A stretch of DNA of 64,000 bases. Origin: Torymus aiolomorphi. Its lineage: Eukaryota > Arthropoda > Insecta > Hymenoptera > Torymidae. Positions 42,256-52,148 of the stretch are shown one piece after another (positions within the stretch are counted from its first letter, which is position 1; the number at the start of each line of letters is the position of its first letter). The translations under genes and the position numbers were made by a program. Under the pieces are notes generated by a model. That model made no database searches and was not told where the DNA came from. It saw only the letters and a program-made list of their open reading frames with translations. Where the stretch lies: assembly GCA_036365515.1 (NCBI GenBank), contig CM070875.1:103520628-103584627 (forward strand), in the 5' to 3' direction.

Positions 42256-44135
42256 GCACAATTAGGGCAATAGCGCGCCATATAGCCGACAAGGCCGCAT
42301 AAGTAGCAACTCAGCGGCGGCCTTGGTCCTTTCGGAGGGTTACCCTCGGGGCTGGCGGAGGGCGCGGAGCCGTTCGGTGGGCTCGTCGCCTTCGCCCCCT
42401 GCCTCGGTTCTGGGGGCCTCCTTGCCCCGCCGCGCCCAGATGGCTGGTTACCGCGCCCTCTGCGCAGTCCAGGGGGCATATTTCGCCCGGAGCGCTCTCC
42501 TCCGGAGCCTCGCCGGTCGGAAAGACGCTCGCTTAGCACTCGCCGAAGCATTTCCTCCAAGCCCTCCAGCTTGGCGTCCTTCTCGACCACCGCGGCAGCC
42601 ACTTTGCCTTCCTTGCCATCGCCTTTCGGCTTTCGTGGCGCGTCGGTGTTTGCCGGCGGTTTATACGCCATTTCAGGCAGTAGCGCCGCTGTTGGCGGTG
42701 GTGGAGGTCGGAACGTCTTGGAATTCTCCAACGTTTGCTCCGCGTCCACTGCTAACTCCAGTAGCTCCTCTACTGTGCTGAAGTCTGACCTACGGACCTT
42801 CGCTTGCAGCGGGGGCCGTAGGTTTCGGTGCAGCTGATCCAGCTGTTGCTCCGAGCTGGGGGGCGGCGATATTTTCCTCACTATCGCGATGAGGCACGTG
42901 ATATAATCTCTCACGGCCTCGTCCGCCCCTTGGGTGCGGTTGTTCGCCTCTGCTATCAACCGCTGCTGGTACCTCTTCGTCGTCCCGTACCAGCGTTTCG
43001 CTGCAGTCACGAAATCTTGCCACGTGGCCCATTTCTCTTTCTCATTACGGTACCACGTGGCCGCCGTGTCAGTAAACAGCTCTGACAGCGACGACAGCAC
43101 CTCTTCTTCGGAGAGGTTTGCCAGGACTCGACAGTCCTCCAGCCTCGCTAGGAATACGTCGATACTCTGGCTCTTCGCCCCAGAGAATCGAATTTGCCAT
43201 TTCCTCACGATTTGGCCTATGTCTCGCGAGTGGAACATACTCGACCTCGAGAAGTTCCCTGTCGCGCCTGGCGCGCCATATGTCGGCCAGCTCGAGCCTC
43301 TCGCCGAACCTCGGCGGTCACCCCCCACCCAGGCTGCGTTTACTCCTTGTAAATCAGCCTGACCATCACGCCGAGCTGGCGGTGGTGTCGATGGCGAACC
43401 GATCCACGCATCGTTGCCGGTGACGGTGTACGTGTCTTCAAACTGCACGTTGTGACCTTGCCTAGGTTCCGCTATATGCGTGCTGGAAGCGGCGTATCGC
43501 TGTTGGTTTAAAGCCAACTCCTCCAGCGACCTTATTTTCGCTATTAATTCCGCTAATAGCGAGCCGACTTCCCGAGGGATGCAAAACTCGGAGCCGTCCT
43601 TTACCAGGAGGCGAAGCATCTCTCCTGGCTGCGCTTGCTGGTCGTCGCCGCGAGTTTCTTCTTCTTCGCTGTCCTGCTGCTGTAGAGGTAGTTGTGTGCG
43701 TTGCTCCTTTTGTTGTTGCGCAGTGTCCCGGTTACTGACTGTGGCGTTTGGGTGTGGTGAGTGCTGGGTATCGGACACGGCCTCCGCCGTCGTCCTACGC
43801 AGTATCTCCAATATCTGCTCGCTTTTGAGCACTACGTCCAGGGGGTGTAAATCCCAACTGGACGCTTCGACGAAGGAGCTGTCGTCTTCTAAAAGGATCC
43901 TCCGTAAGAGGTTTTCCCTTAGTGCCATCCGCCGGGGGATTACATCCCCCGGCTCTTCCGGCTTCTCGAAGTCTTGTGGACCATAGTTACCCAGCACCCA
44001 CTGGCTTAGCCTGTGCATTCTCAAGAATGTGGAGTCGTGTCGCCTCAATTGCAACTCCGACAGGTGGCTATCGATCTCGCTTGGCGAGATCGACCACACC
44101 CAATCCTCCACAGCTTCCGGGATGTTGTACGACAT
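42231..44135 (-). CDS. Gypsy-1 gag
   Basis: Structural protein of about 634 residues, intact. I chose ATG 44135 (MSYNIPEAVEDWVW) over an upstream TTG. A Gln-rich stretch (QQQKEQRTQLPLQQQDSEEE) precedes the capsid-like retrotransposon gag domain, with RKWQIRFSGAKSQSIDVFLA, ELFTDTAATWYRNEKEKW and WQDFVTAAKRWYG (about 43200-42950). The C-terminus is Arg/Gly/Pro-rich and ends with CYLCGLVGYMARYCPNC, a knuckle in which the expected His is Tyr. The stop is TAG 42231-42233. It would coat element RNA in cytoplasmic particles. Confidence 0.88.
   Translation of the reverse strand: MSYNIPEAVEDWVWSISPSEIDSHLSELQLRRHDSTFLRMHRLSQWVLGNYGPQDFEKPEEPGDVIPRRMALRENLLRRILLEDDSSFVEASSWDLHPLDVVLKSEQILEILRRTTAEAVSDTQHSPHPNATVSNRDTAQQQKEQRTQLPLQQQDSEEEETRGDDQQAQPGEMLRLLVKDGSEFCIPREVGSLLAELIAKIRSLEELALNQQRYAASSTHIAEPRQGHNVQFEDTYTVTGNDAWIGSPSTPPPARRDGQADLQGVNAAWVGGDRRGSARGSSWPTYGAPGATGNFSRSSMFHSRDIGQIVRKWQIRFSGAKSQSIDVFLARLEDCRVLANLSEEEVLSSLSELFTDTAATWYRNEKEKWATWQDFVTAAKRWYGTTKRYQQRLIAEANNRTQGADEAVRDYITCLIAIVRKISPPPSSEQQLDQLHRNLRPPLQAKVRRSDFSTVEELLELAVDAEQTLENSKTFRPPPPPTAALLPEMAYKPPANTDAPRKPKGDGKEGKVAAAVVEKDAKLEGLEEMLRRVLSERLSDRRGSGGERSGRNMPPGLRRGRGNQPSGRGGARRPPEPRQGAKATSPPNGSAPSASPEGNPPKGPRPPLSCYLCGLVGYMARYCPNCAGNGKGSA
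42249..42255 (-). promoter_or_regulatory. Gag-pol -1 frameshift heptamer GGGAAAC
   Basis: Read in gag frame the heptamer is G GGA AAC, the X XXY YYZ form used for -1 shifting. It lies six codons before the gag stop, and the -1 frame from here opens straight into pol. GGGAAAC is a known retroviral slippery sequence. I did not identify a downstream structure. Confidence 0.7.
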
Positions 44136-45134
44136 CGTTCGCTGGTTGTGCGTGTGCAAGGGGATTCCTCTTCAATCCCGTAATTTACAATGCTTTTGCA
44201 CGGCCAGTGGTATCCTTCACAAGGTACCTACCGGATTACCACTGGCTCAGGAAGTAACGATCTTCCCAACTGGTGGTTTGGTATTTACGCTATACCGAGG
44301 TTAACTCGCTTTTACTCACTTGCCTGGAGGTTATGTCGCTTTTGGCGTATTGCGCAAGCGTAATAGTCGCCCGCGCAACCGATTCCCGGTCCAAACTGAA
44401 ATTCGCGATTTTCGGGCGTTGCGCATGCGTGGCACTAAAATCACTATATGTATCAGTACCGCCGACGCATGCGCAGACGATTCCGCGTGTAAAAACAAAA
44501 ATTTAATCTTTCGACCTTTTGCGCATGCGCAAAATCGAAATTAGTGAATGCGCCCACCTCCTCGTGGGATGGGTAACCGAATTCTCGATAGTGATTTTTC
44601 ACTTTTTATTTTCGGATTCTGCGCATGCGCGGGCCCAAAATTACTGCGCGTGCACCTTAGGGTATCCCCCGCGCAGGCGTCTTCGCGAATTAAGCCTTAA
44701 ATCCGAAAATCCAAACGAAATCCCAATATTTAAATATTGGGTGCGTAATCCGTTAGTTTACTCCCCGGTGTGCACGTGTGAACACGAACAAAGAGATAAA
44801 ACGCTAGGACCTATATAAAACAATTTTAATAAATCTTATAATATAATAAATAATTAATAGATAATTGCTACCTAATCTCTTTGTCGTCCTCGCTAAATAC
44901 TTCAACAAATGCTCGGCCTTCACAAGCAATGTTCCTCACTAAATACGTGCAGACCGGGTAAATTCCTCCAAGCAAGGTTAGAAACCACCAGTTCGTTACT
45001 CTTGCACACACTGTACACTTTGTAATAATTAATTATCACCGCGATAATTAATTATTCGCAACGCGCGTCTCGACCTGTTTCGACGACCAACCACTTACTG
45101 TAAAATTCACCGCAACACGTTAATGGGCGCCAGT
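44136..45134 (-). promoter_or_regulatory. Gypsy-1 leader with four NRF1-type palindromes
   Basis: An untranslated leader of about 1 kb. TGCGCATGCGT (44420), ACGCATGCGCA (44465), TGCGCATGCGCA (44520) and TGCGCATGCGCG (44620) match the NRF1/Ewg consensus YGCGCATGCGCR at full or near-full strength, and TGCGCAAGCG (44351) is a weaker one. Such clustering suggests an internal promoter or enhancer. Transcription from here is inferred, not shown. Confidence 0.55.
45115..45132 (-). other. Gypsy-1 primer-binding site
   Basis: Two bases after the 5' LTR the minus strand reads TGGCGCCCATTAACGTG. TGGCGCCC is the start of the tRNA-Lys type PBS; the rest does not match that tRNA well, so the primer is uncertain. 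Confidence 0.7.
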
Positions 45135-46340
45135 TGTAACGGGGTGAATTTACAAGAGGGTATGAATCCCTCCCTGGGGTGCGCGAAGGTATTATGCGGG
45201 CATCTACTACGCCCGGGGCAGCTAGTGGTTTTCTAGTGTCGAAAGCTTAGGCCGCCTTCTACAAGACCCGGCGCTGCGCTCTGCCGCTACCGCTAACTTC
45301 GGCGCACAATTCACCGGCGGCTAGCTATGAACTAGCCTTACTTACTCTCGCCGGTGTTCCCGTACAATGCCGCTCAGGTAAACCTGAGCGACTTTCACTT
45401 ACAATTTCCCCGTTGACGTTGCTCCTCTAGGAGGTGATGCCTCCGACTAGCTGCAGTTGCTGAAAAGGTAGAGGGCGGTATTCGGGGAGATAGGAAACGG
45501 TTACTCGCGAAATGACAGACTCGACACGAACGAAGTAAACGTAAAATAAAGAAGGTTTATTTTCCAAAAAAAGGATCGCGCTAAGGGGCGCGAAGCACGA
45601 ACATCACCTACAAAATCTAACGCGCAGGCCGAGACTTACGCGGAGCCGGCCGGTCGCACGGCCGGCGTCACCGCGCCGCGAGAAAATGGCCGCCGCGCTC
45701 TCGAACACGAGGCCGCTTGCGTCTACGCAGGTGGCGTCGGATAGCCGCGCAACACTACTTACGCGTGGCCGCTCGCACGCCAAACCTATGCGGCAAATAC
45801 AAAAGGACGCGCACACTTACTTTGGCGCTGGCCAGCGCGTCGCACGAGGTCTGTCCCTCTCTCTCTCTCTCTCACGCTCTCGCACGCTTGCCTCCTCGCT
45901 GCGAGGCTTCGGGCCTCGTGGCTGCTCGAGTCTCGGCTGCCGCCGCTTTCTCTCTCTTCCTCTCACTCTTCCACTGGCGGAGTGGCCCGGCCGGCGAAGG
46001 CAGCCGGCGTTGCGTCGCTGCTGGGCTGGCGGCAGATCGGAGACGCGGAGGGCACTTCTCGCAGGGCGTGATGCGGTACTCGCGGGGCACTTGGAGGCAC
46101 GGCACTGGTGAGGCGAAACTGGCACGTGCGCACCTGTTGCGCTACAGGGCTAGACTGACTCATCAATGGCCGCGGCGTCCCTTCGGAGCGTCGCGGCGGC
46201 GTCTTCTTCTTCTTCTTGCTTCGCCTCCCGCGCGTCCCGCTTGGCGCGCGGCGAGCCGCTGTACGTGCAAGCGCGCGCGATTCAAATCTCGCGGCGCGGT
46301 ACACGCGGCTCTTTCGCCCTTATTGCATGCACCCGTTACA
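45135..46340 (-). repeat. Gypsy-1 5' LTR
   Basis: A 1206-bp copy of the LTR at 36321-37533, with scattered substitutions and a 7-bp deletion near 45684 relative to the other. Followed by ATATAT, the target duplication. Confidence 0.93.
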
Positions 46341-46597
46341 ATATATAAAATAAAACCGGCGTTTCGAATGCGCGACGCCATTTTAGCAGGAAACTATAGC
46401 AAAATCCCATGTGTAAGACGAAGACAGACGATCGCGTGACTAAAGAAATAATACCCCCATATATATTGACTTTTTGAATTCCGCATTCAAAACGTCAGTT
46501 GAATGCATTCTTAACATGGGAACATATAGAATCTATAGGAAGTTGCGCATTCAAAACACCAGATTTTCATACTTATATATATATATATATATATAAG
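46341..46597 (+). repeat. Hairpin-word family, copy IV
   Basis: Contains GTGACTAAAGAAATAAT (46436-46452) and five copies of the word GCATTCAAAACGTC or its inverse. Its hairpin is at 46468-46496, pairing GACTTTTTGAATTC-type and GCATTCAAAACGTC words. It ends CCAGATTTTCATACTTATA before (TA)n, the mirror of the copy II end. It adjoins the right edge of gypsy-1. Confidence 0.8.
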
Positions 46598-47357
46598 TAT
46601 GAAATTATAATACTTAATTTTATTTATTTTAACTGAAAAAAATTTTATTTTCATTTCAATTTGTTGGAATAAAGGAATGATAATGACTAGGGCAAATAAT
46701 AACCAGGTACATACAAAAAAAAGGAAACAAAAAAAATCATATTCATTTCATAATCACCTGTATAAAATAAGCGCGGTCATACAGACACAGCAGAAAAAAT
46801 CCAGCATGTGCGCAATGATAAGATGCACCACTACAACCACCGGCAGCCGCTCTTGTAAAAAGATACTCGTATACGGCTGAGCATATGCACGGCAGTAGCG
46901 AACTAACACCTTCGTTGCACATTGCACACATGGGAGAGCGCGAGATAAAACGCACCACTACAACTACCAGCAGTCGCTCTTGTAGGTGAGCGTCTCCACG
47001 CTGTGCAACGAAGCGAAATATATATATATATATAATACTTAATTTTATTTATTTTAACTGAAAAAAATTTTATTTTCATTTCAATTTGTTGGAATAAAGG
47101 AATGATAATGACTAGGGCAAATAATAACCAGGTACATACAAAAAAAGGAAACAAAAAAAATCATATTCATTTGATAATCACCTGTATAAAATAAGCGCTT
47201 ATTTTATACAGGTGATTATCAAATGAATATGATTTCTTTTGTTTCCTTTTTTTGTATGTACCTGGTTATTATTTGCCCTAGTCATTATCATTCCTTTATT
47301 CCAACAAATTGAAATGAAAATAAAATTTTTTTCAGTTAAAATAAATAAAATTAAGTA
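46598..47357. repeat. Triplicated 170-bp repeat, two copies forming a palindrome
   Basis: TACTTAATTTTATTTATTTT through CACCTGTATAAAATAAGCGC occurs at about 46608-46776 and 47037-47198 in direct orientation and at about 47197-47357 inverted. The last two abut at AATAAGCGCTTATT, making a nearly perfect palindrome of about 320 bp. Between the first two are pieces of the 350-bp satellite (46830-47010) and a short TA tract. Confidence 0.82.
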
Positions 47358-47364
47358 TTATAAT

Positions 47365-47379
47365 TCAAGTCGAAATTGA
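47365..47379 (-). pseudogene. Mitochondrial trnR anticodon arm (partial)
   Basis: The minus strand reads TCAA, loop TTTCGAC, TTGA: a 4-bp stem with anticodon TCG for Arg. The tRNA is cut off where the palindromic repeat begins. Confidence 0.5.
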
Positions 47380-47402
47380 AGGCATATAAATGCTTTATTT
47401 TA

Positions 47403-47471
47403 TAAGTTTAAATCATAATTGATAAATTTAAATTTGCAATTTAGAAATATTTTTTTTTATTTTTAAACTTA
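47403..47471 (-). pseudogene. Mitochondrial tRNA-like copy, probably trnA
   Basis: 69 bases with a perfect 8-bp acceptor pair (TAAGTTTA at one end, TAAACTTA at the other), placed between nad3 and trnR where trnA is expected. The anticodon loop reading is ambiguous (TTGCAA), so the amino acid is not certain. Confidence 0.5.
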
Positions 47472-48068
47472 TTTAAATCATTTTAAAGCTCCTTCATTTC
47501 ATTCAATATATAATCCTAATAATAAAATTAAAAATACAATAATTGAATTATAATTAATCATAAATCTCATAAAATAATTTATTTAGGTAAAATTATAGAA
47601 ATTTCAACATAAAAAATTATCTGATTATTTAATAAATAGCAATTAGAAAAGAATTTTTAATTATCAAAACTATTATATAAGAAATTATTATAATAATTAT
47701 CATAATAATTATTATAGCAAATCTGCCATTTTAAAATTTTAGAATTACAATTTTAGGTAATTCGGAAAATGAATGATAAGAAAAAGGAAATAATATTATG
47801 CCTTCATTTGAAATCCTTCGGGTTTTAACCTAAAATAATTTAACTTGATTTCTTTTCGAAATCTTCCTCTAAATTCTAAGCGCAATGGCCTCGTCGTACG
47901 GTCAATTCAACGTACGTACCTCTTTTTATCTAACGCGGCGTCCGAGGGCCGCGGAAAAAGTTTTTGAAGCGGCATCCGAGCGCCGCGGAACAAATTTATA
48001 AAAATGTTTCTGCTAGCGTTATTTTTGGTCCATCCTGCTCCTTATTTGTCTGGTTTTTGGATGGTGAA

Positions 48069-49895
48069 TTATAGCGTCTCGTCCGCGTCTTGTGGTGTCT
48101 CCACCGATCCCAATGTTGGCTTTGGTAGTTCGAAGCTATGTTTAATCACATCCATATGGACTATACGCATGTGTTCCCCTTTTTTTATTTCTACGCTATG
48201 AGTCCCATAGTTGATGTCTAGGATCTCGCATGCTCCCACATATTCCTGGTCTGTTTTTCCATGCTTAGGCTTCTTTAGTACATAGACCATTTCTCCCTCG
48301 CGGAAATGCCGCATATTTTGGCACTGATCGTAATAGAATTTCGATTTGTATTTGGATTGTGTTAAATTCATGACTGCTAACGTTCAGGGCTGGGCGAGCG
48401 ATTGTATTGTGTCAGCCATGTATTCGTTGTACGTCAACAAGTGTTCCCTAGGCGGAAAACTAGACGGTGTTCGCGCTCTCAGGCCGAACACTATTTCGTG
48501 CGGTGAGTAACCTGATCCCTCGTGCACGGTGGTGTTATAAGAATGCTGCGCTAACGGCAGCAAACTATCCCAGTCCGTAAATTCCTTTAAATAAAACTTC
48601 AAATATTCGTTAAGCGTGTGATGCATCCTTTCGATGCCGCCGTTGGACTGGGGATGGTAAGCCGTGGTTGAAAATTTATTAATTTTAAAAATTCGAGCGA
48701 ATTCTTCTAAGGTACGGTTCATAAAATGAGGTCCCTGGTCTGATATTAAGGTAGCTGGCGACCAGAAATAACAGATTAGCTTTTCTGTTAGAGTACGAGT
48801 GACTTCTTCTGCCGTCGCTTGGCGCACGGGCACCAGTACGCACTACTTACTGAAGTTATCTTGAATTGTCAGTATGTATTGGTTTCCCGCCGACGTGGGT
48901 TCCTTTGGATCCACGAAGTCAATGGATATTTTGCTAAATGGCCTGGCTGGCGTATCGCTCATTATCATTGGGAGTTTCGTCTTAACCCGCATTAATTTTT
49001 GCGTCTGGCAGTCGGGGCAGCCTCGTATAAACTGTCGAACGTCTGCTTGCATGGCTCGCCAGTAATATTCGTGAGCCAGTTTATCGTACGTCTTGGTCAT
49101 GCCCTTGTGGCCGCCTATAGCTGATTCGTGATATTCTTTGATAAGCCGGTATCTGTCTTGTACTCGGGGCACCGGTAAGTTATTCCTGAAGAAGAATATA
49201 CAGATGTCCATTCCCTTGCAAGCTTTGTTTATTTGACCAATGAAGAAATTCCATTCTGGTTCTTTTAACATCCCTAGATCTTTTATTATACCTACTGATT
49301 TTATTCCAAATTCTTCTAACCGTTGTTTTAGCGCCCTTATGCAACTTTTCATATCTTGCCGAATCGGTCGGTTGTTCACATGGTCTTTAATAAAGATCTC
49401 AAACATTCTCGAAGTACCATTTTTTGTTACCCAAATATCCCCGATTTCTCGCCGCGTACTCGTCAGTTCGTCTTTTGACAAATATTGTCGCTCGATTAAA
49501 GCTTCCAAAATTTTCGTGCCCGTAAATAAGTCAGTGGATAATGTGTATATTAAATTATCGCGATAAGCGAAGGGGTTTTCGTCCAGCTGTTGTACTGCTG
49601 TAAATCGCTCTTCAATATCGGCGTCGCGCGCCCAAGGCTGTGATGCATGTGCTGGCCTTGCCTCAGCTGTGAGATAGCGGGTCAAGGCTCCGTGCTGCCT
49701 TGTGGATGGATCAGCTGTGCGGCCGGCCGTCTCTGATGCGCTTTCCGCGCTCGAGGCTCCTGCCTCTCTTATCGGCTCGCGCTCCTCGCCAGCTGGTCTA
49801 CTCGCTCGCGAGGCATCGGGTGACTGTGCGGTTGCCGCACTCTCCCCTATCGGTAGATAAGGCGTAAAGTGCAATTCCTCTAAGTGTAGGTGCAT
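48069..49895 (-). pseudogene. Gypsy-2 integrase
   Basis: The spacer region DLFTGTKILEALIERQYLSK leads to the zinc finger H..H (EYHESAIGGHKG) and C..C (GCPDCQTQK), then the core: FSKISIDFVD (first Asp), ISDQGPHF (second Asp) and NGGIERMHHTL (Glu). The C-terminal part VYVLKKPKHGKTDQEYVGAC ends at 48069. In-frame stops interrupt at 48843-48845 (TAG after QDNFSK) and 48384-48386 (TGA after LAQP). All catalytic residues are still readable. Confidence 0.88.
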
Positions 49896-51128
49896 AAATT
49901 CGTCTTCGTCATTGTTCTAGTAATGAAGGTACCGGACCTTGCCGCCGCTGTGAAAATTGATGCATAAATTTCTTCTATAAGTTTCGGAAAATATATATAC
50001 GCAATCGGCGTCCCCGTATTCGTTTTGAGAGGATAGTGTTTTACAAGCCTCCTGTGGATCACCGCATTCCGCCAAGGCTGGACTGCTCAATAATTTGGCG
50101 TGGAGTTCCGCAGCGGTCATTTGCAACCCCGCTATTCTTATTAGAGAATCAAATAGGCAGTTCCCTCCAGGGCTGGTTGGTATGTCAGTACAGCGGCGTA
50201 AAGTCAGGTTCGGCTGTGCGCATAATGTCTTTTCCTCGTATACGTAAAATCTCCGAAGTTCCCTATCCATTGGTTCGTGGACAGAGCTCCCAGTCTCCTC
50301 TCCTAAATTCGTATTGGGTAAGTTGAGAGGTTCGGGTGTTCGATATTGTCCTCCCTCGGGTACTCTTTCTTCAGTTTGTCGATAATTCCGAATTAAATCA
50401 TCTAGACTTTGTGTCCTCGCTATGTTCAAATAATTGTTCGCCGGGGGGCTTTTACTGATCGATCTCATACTTACGTCACTATCGCAAGCCGGCGTAATGC
50501 GATAAAATTCCACCGGGGACCTGTAATCTTGCAGAAATTGATTGTCTAGGGACCGATCAAACGAGGGCATCTCATTCTCAAATGTAAGGTTGGACGACGG
50601 GTAATTCTGCCCGCCTTGAACAGTGGGTCCCCTCAGAGTTGAGAAGTGCTCCCTATGCTCCGGGCTCGGAGGTGTAACGGCGGCGTCACATTTTGGTGCC
50701 GTTTTTTCGTCAATTTCCCAAATGTCTATTCGGACTCCCGATTTTCCGCTTTTCTCGCGCTCTTCTACCTCCACGGTGAATTTAGATTTTTTCTTTTCAC
50801 TTTTATTAAGCAATGCTTCTTGTATCGTGCTTGTTGGTGTCATGTTCATTGCATTGGCGTCGCCGACGCTTTTGCTCTTGTTGGTTTGTGGCATCTCGTC
50901 TTTTTGTGCTGGCTGGTCACGGATATTTTCTGCACTCTCCTTAAGCGATTCTTGGTTCTGAATTATGTTTGCTGTGCCCTCTTTCTGCCGTGATTTGCCC
51001 TCATCGCCATTATTATCGCCCTCTGGCAATTCTTTTTCCAACATTTGTCCTCTACCCAATATCTCAGTTGGTGTGACCGCTTGGTCACCTGCTCCCGCTC
51101 GAAATGAGGCGTTCCCTTGGTCCGCCAA
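49860..51128 (-). pseudogene. Gypsy-2 pol spacer with OTU-like cysteine protease domain
   Basis: About 430 residues between RNase H and integrase. The first 300 are low-complexity, Glu/Lys/Ser-rich. Near 50160 comes SPGGNCLFDSLIRIAG, matching the OTU nucleophile motif (GNCLF), then ELHAKLLSS, NEYGDADCVYIFSETYRRNL and, past an in-frame TAG at 49917-49919, the motif EFMHLHLEELHFTPYLP with the expected catalytic His. OTU proteases cleave ubiquitin or polyprotein substrates. In this element the domain could process Gag-Pol or remove ubiquitin; both are inferences. The copy is inactive because of the stop. Confidence 0.68.
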
Positions 51129-51263
51129 TAGCGATTCTCTCAGAATTGCTTCGATGCATTTCTGCTCGGTTCGAGGTAGGCGATATTTATTTGCTTTGAT
51201 TTTTTCTAAGCGTACGTTTGTATGGATGCAGCCGGGCTTTATGTAATGATGGTAATCAAAGAC

Positions 51264-52148
51264 CTAGGTGTCGGCGTTGGCTTCTGTCTGTGTGAGCCAG
51301 TGTATCCGTATTTGGTGTTCAGTCATGGCTATTGGCCGCGTTGCTTGGCATATGAAAAATCCCTTGTCCTCGTTCCTTAGCGCGAGGAATTCATTCTTAC
51401 AGTATCGGATTTCCCGGCCCGTTTGTAATGGGAGTGGTGGCCGTGCGCTGGGGACTCTCGAGTTGACTGTTTTTGCAATTGCGTCTTTTGCTTGTTCCGT
51501 TTCCGGTTGCGCTGCTATATCATCTAGATTTGATTCGCTACCTCCGGCCGTATCCGTTAGAATTTCTCTGCATTTCAGTTTTTGTCTGAGTCCTGGGCGT
51601 TGAAGAGGGAGCTTTTGAGCGGGTAAAACGATATTTTCTAAAGGCGTGCTAACGCCTCCAATTTCGGTTCGCATGTTGGCGCTTTTGTGCATGTAAACTA
51701 GATCCCTGTTGGTCTCGGCTTGGCTTACGATCGGCTCGTCATCCGGCATTCCAATTTCGCTGATTCTTTCGCATATGGGATACTTGATACCCGTCTTTTT
51801 GTCAGCTTTCTTTTTAGATACGCGCTTCTTTTTCCTTCTGTCGCCTATGTACCGTCCTTCGGTGTCTGAGTCGTTCGGATTATTTGAATCTGTTGATGAA
51901 TCTAGATTTGGTAATTTTTTATCTCGCGGATTACCCGAGTCTTCCGAGTCCGAGGTAAGTCTTTCGTTGACGCCTTTGTGCGGGGCATTTGCTTAAAGTC
52001 TGTCTCTCTTCGATGACCTGGTGACATACCGTACTTTAGGAGGGTCGTTTTCGTTGTAGTTGTCCTCTTCTTCCTGTTTTGCTGCCAAATCGTATAGGTT
52101 AACCCGGGGGAGCTCCGGATTATCTTCTCCTTGGCGGATTATGGGGTT
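51264..52148 (-). pseudogene. Gypsy-2 pol spacer after RNase H
   Basis: Continuation past the RNase H stop reads NPIIRQGEDNPELPRVNLYD, then shifts frames into a 161-residue stretch (51749-51264) starting MPDDEPIVSQAETNRDLVYM. It is rich in charged residues and Gln/Pro and has no domain I recognise. It links RNase H to the OTU-like part. Confidence 0.6.

Larger units (their letters stand above)
36321..46340 (-). mobile_element. Gypsy-1: full-length Ty3/gypsy LTR retrotransposon
   Basis: About 10.0 kb on the minus strand: 5' LTR at the right (45135-46340), primer-binding site, a leader of about 1 kb, gag, pol reached by a -1 shift, a third ORF, purine tract, and 3' LTR at the left (36321-37533). 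The LTRs begin TG and end CA and differ at a few percent of positions plus a 7-bp indel, so the insertion is not recent. Target duplication is ATAT(AT) in a (TA)n tract. Gag is open; pol has three in-frame stops. Confidence 0.95.
47358..47870 (-). pseudogene. Second numt: cox1 3' end, trnL, cox2 5' part, nad3 3' end, trnA, trnR
   Basis: Read on the minus strand: a cox1 C-terminus (FPFSYHSFSELPKI, about 47790), AAAATGGCAGATTTG as in tRNA-Leu (47717-47732), cox2 (YLLNNQIIFYVEISMILP, about 47610), then after a deletion the nad3 end (LGLYIEWNEGALKW, about 47490), a tRNA-like cloverleaf and the arm of tRNA-Arg. The order fits the insect mitochondrial map with cox2-3' to nad3-5' removed. Matches are short and diverged. 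Confidence 0.62.

Noticed and set aside
47403..47471. Functional nuclear tRNA
   Set aside because: It lies within mitochondrial-type sequence in mitochondrial gene order and lacks nuclear A and B boxes.
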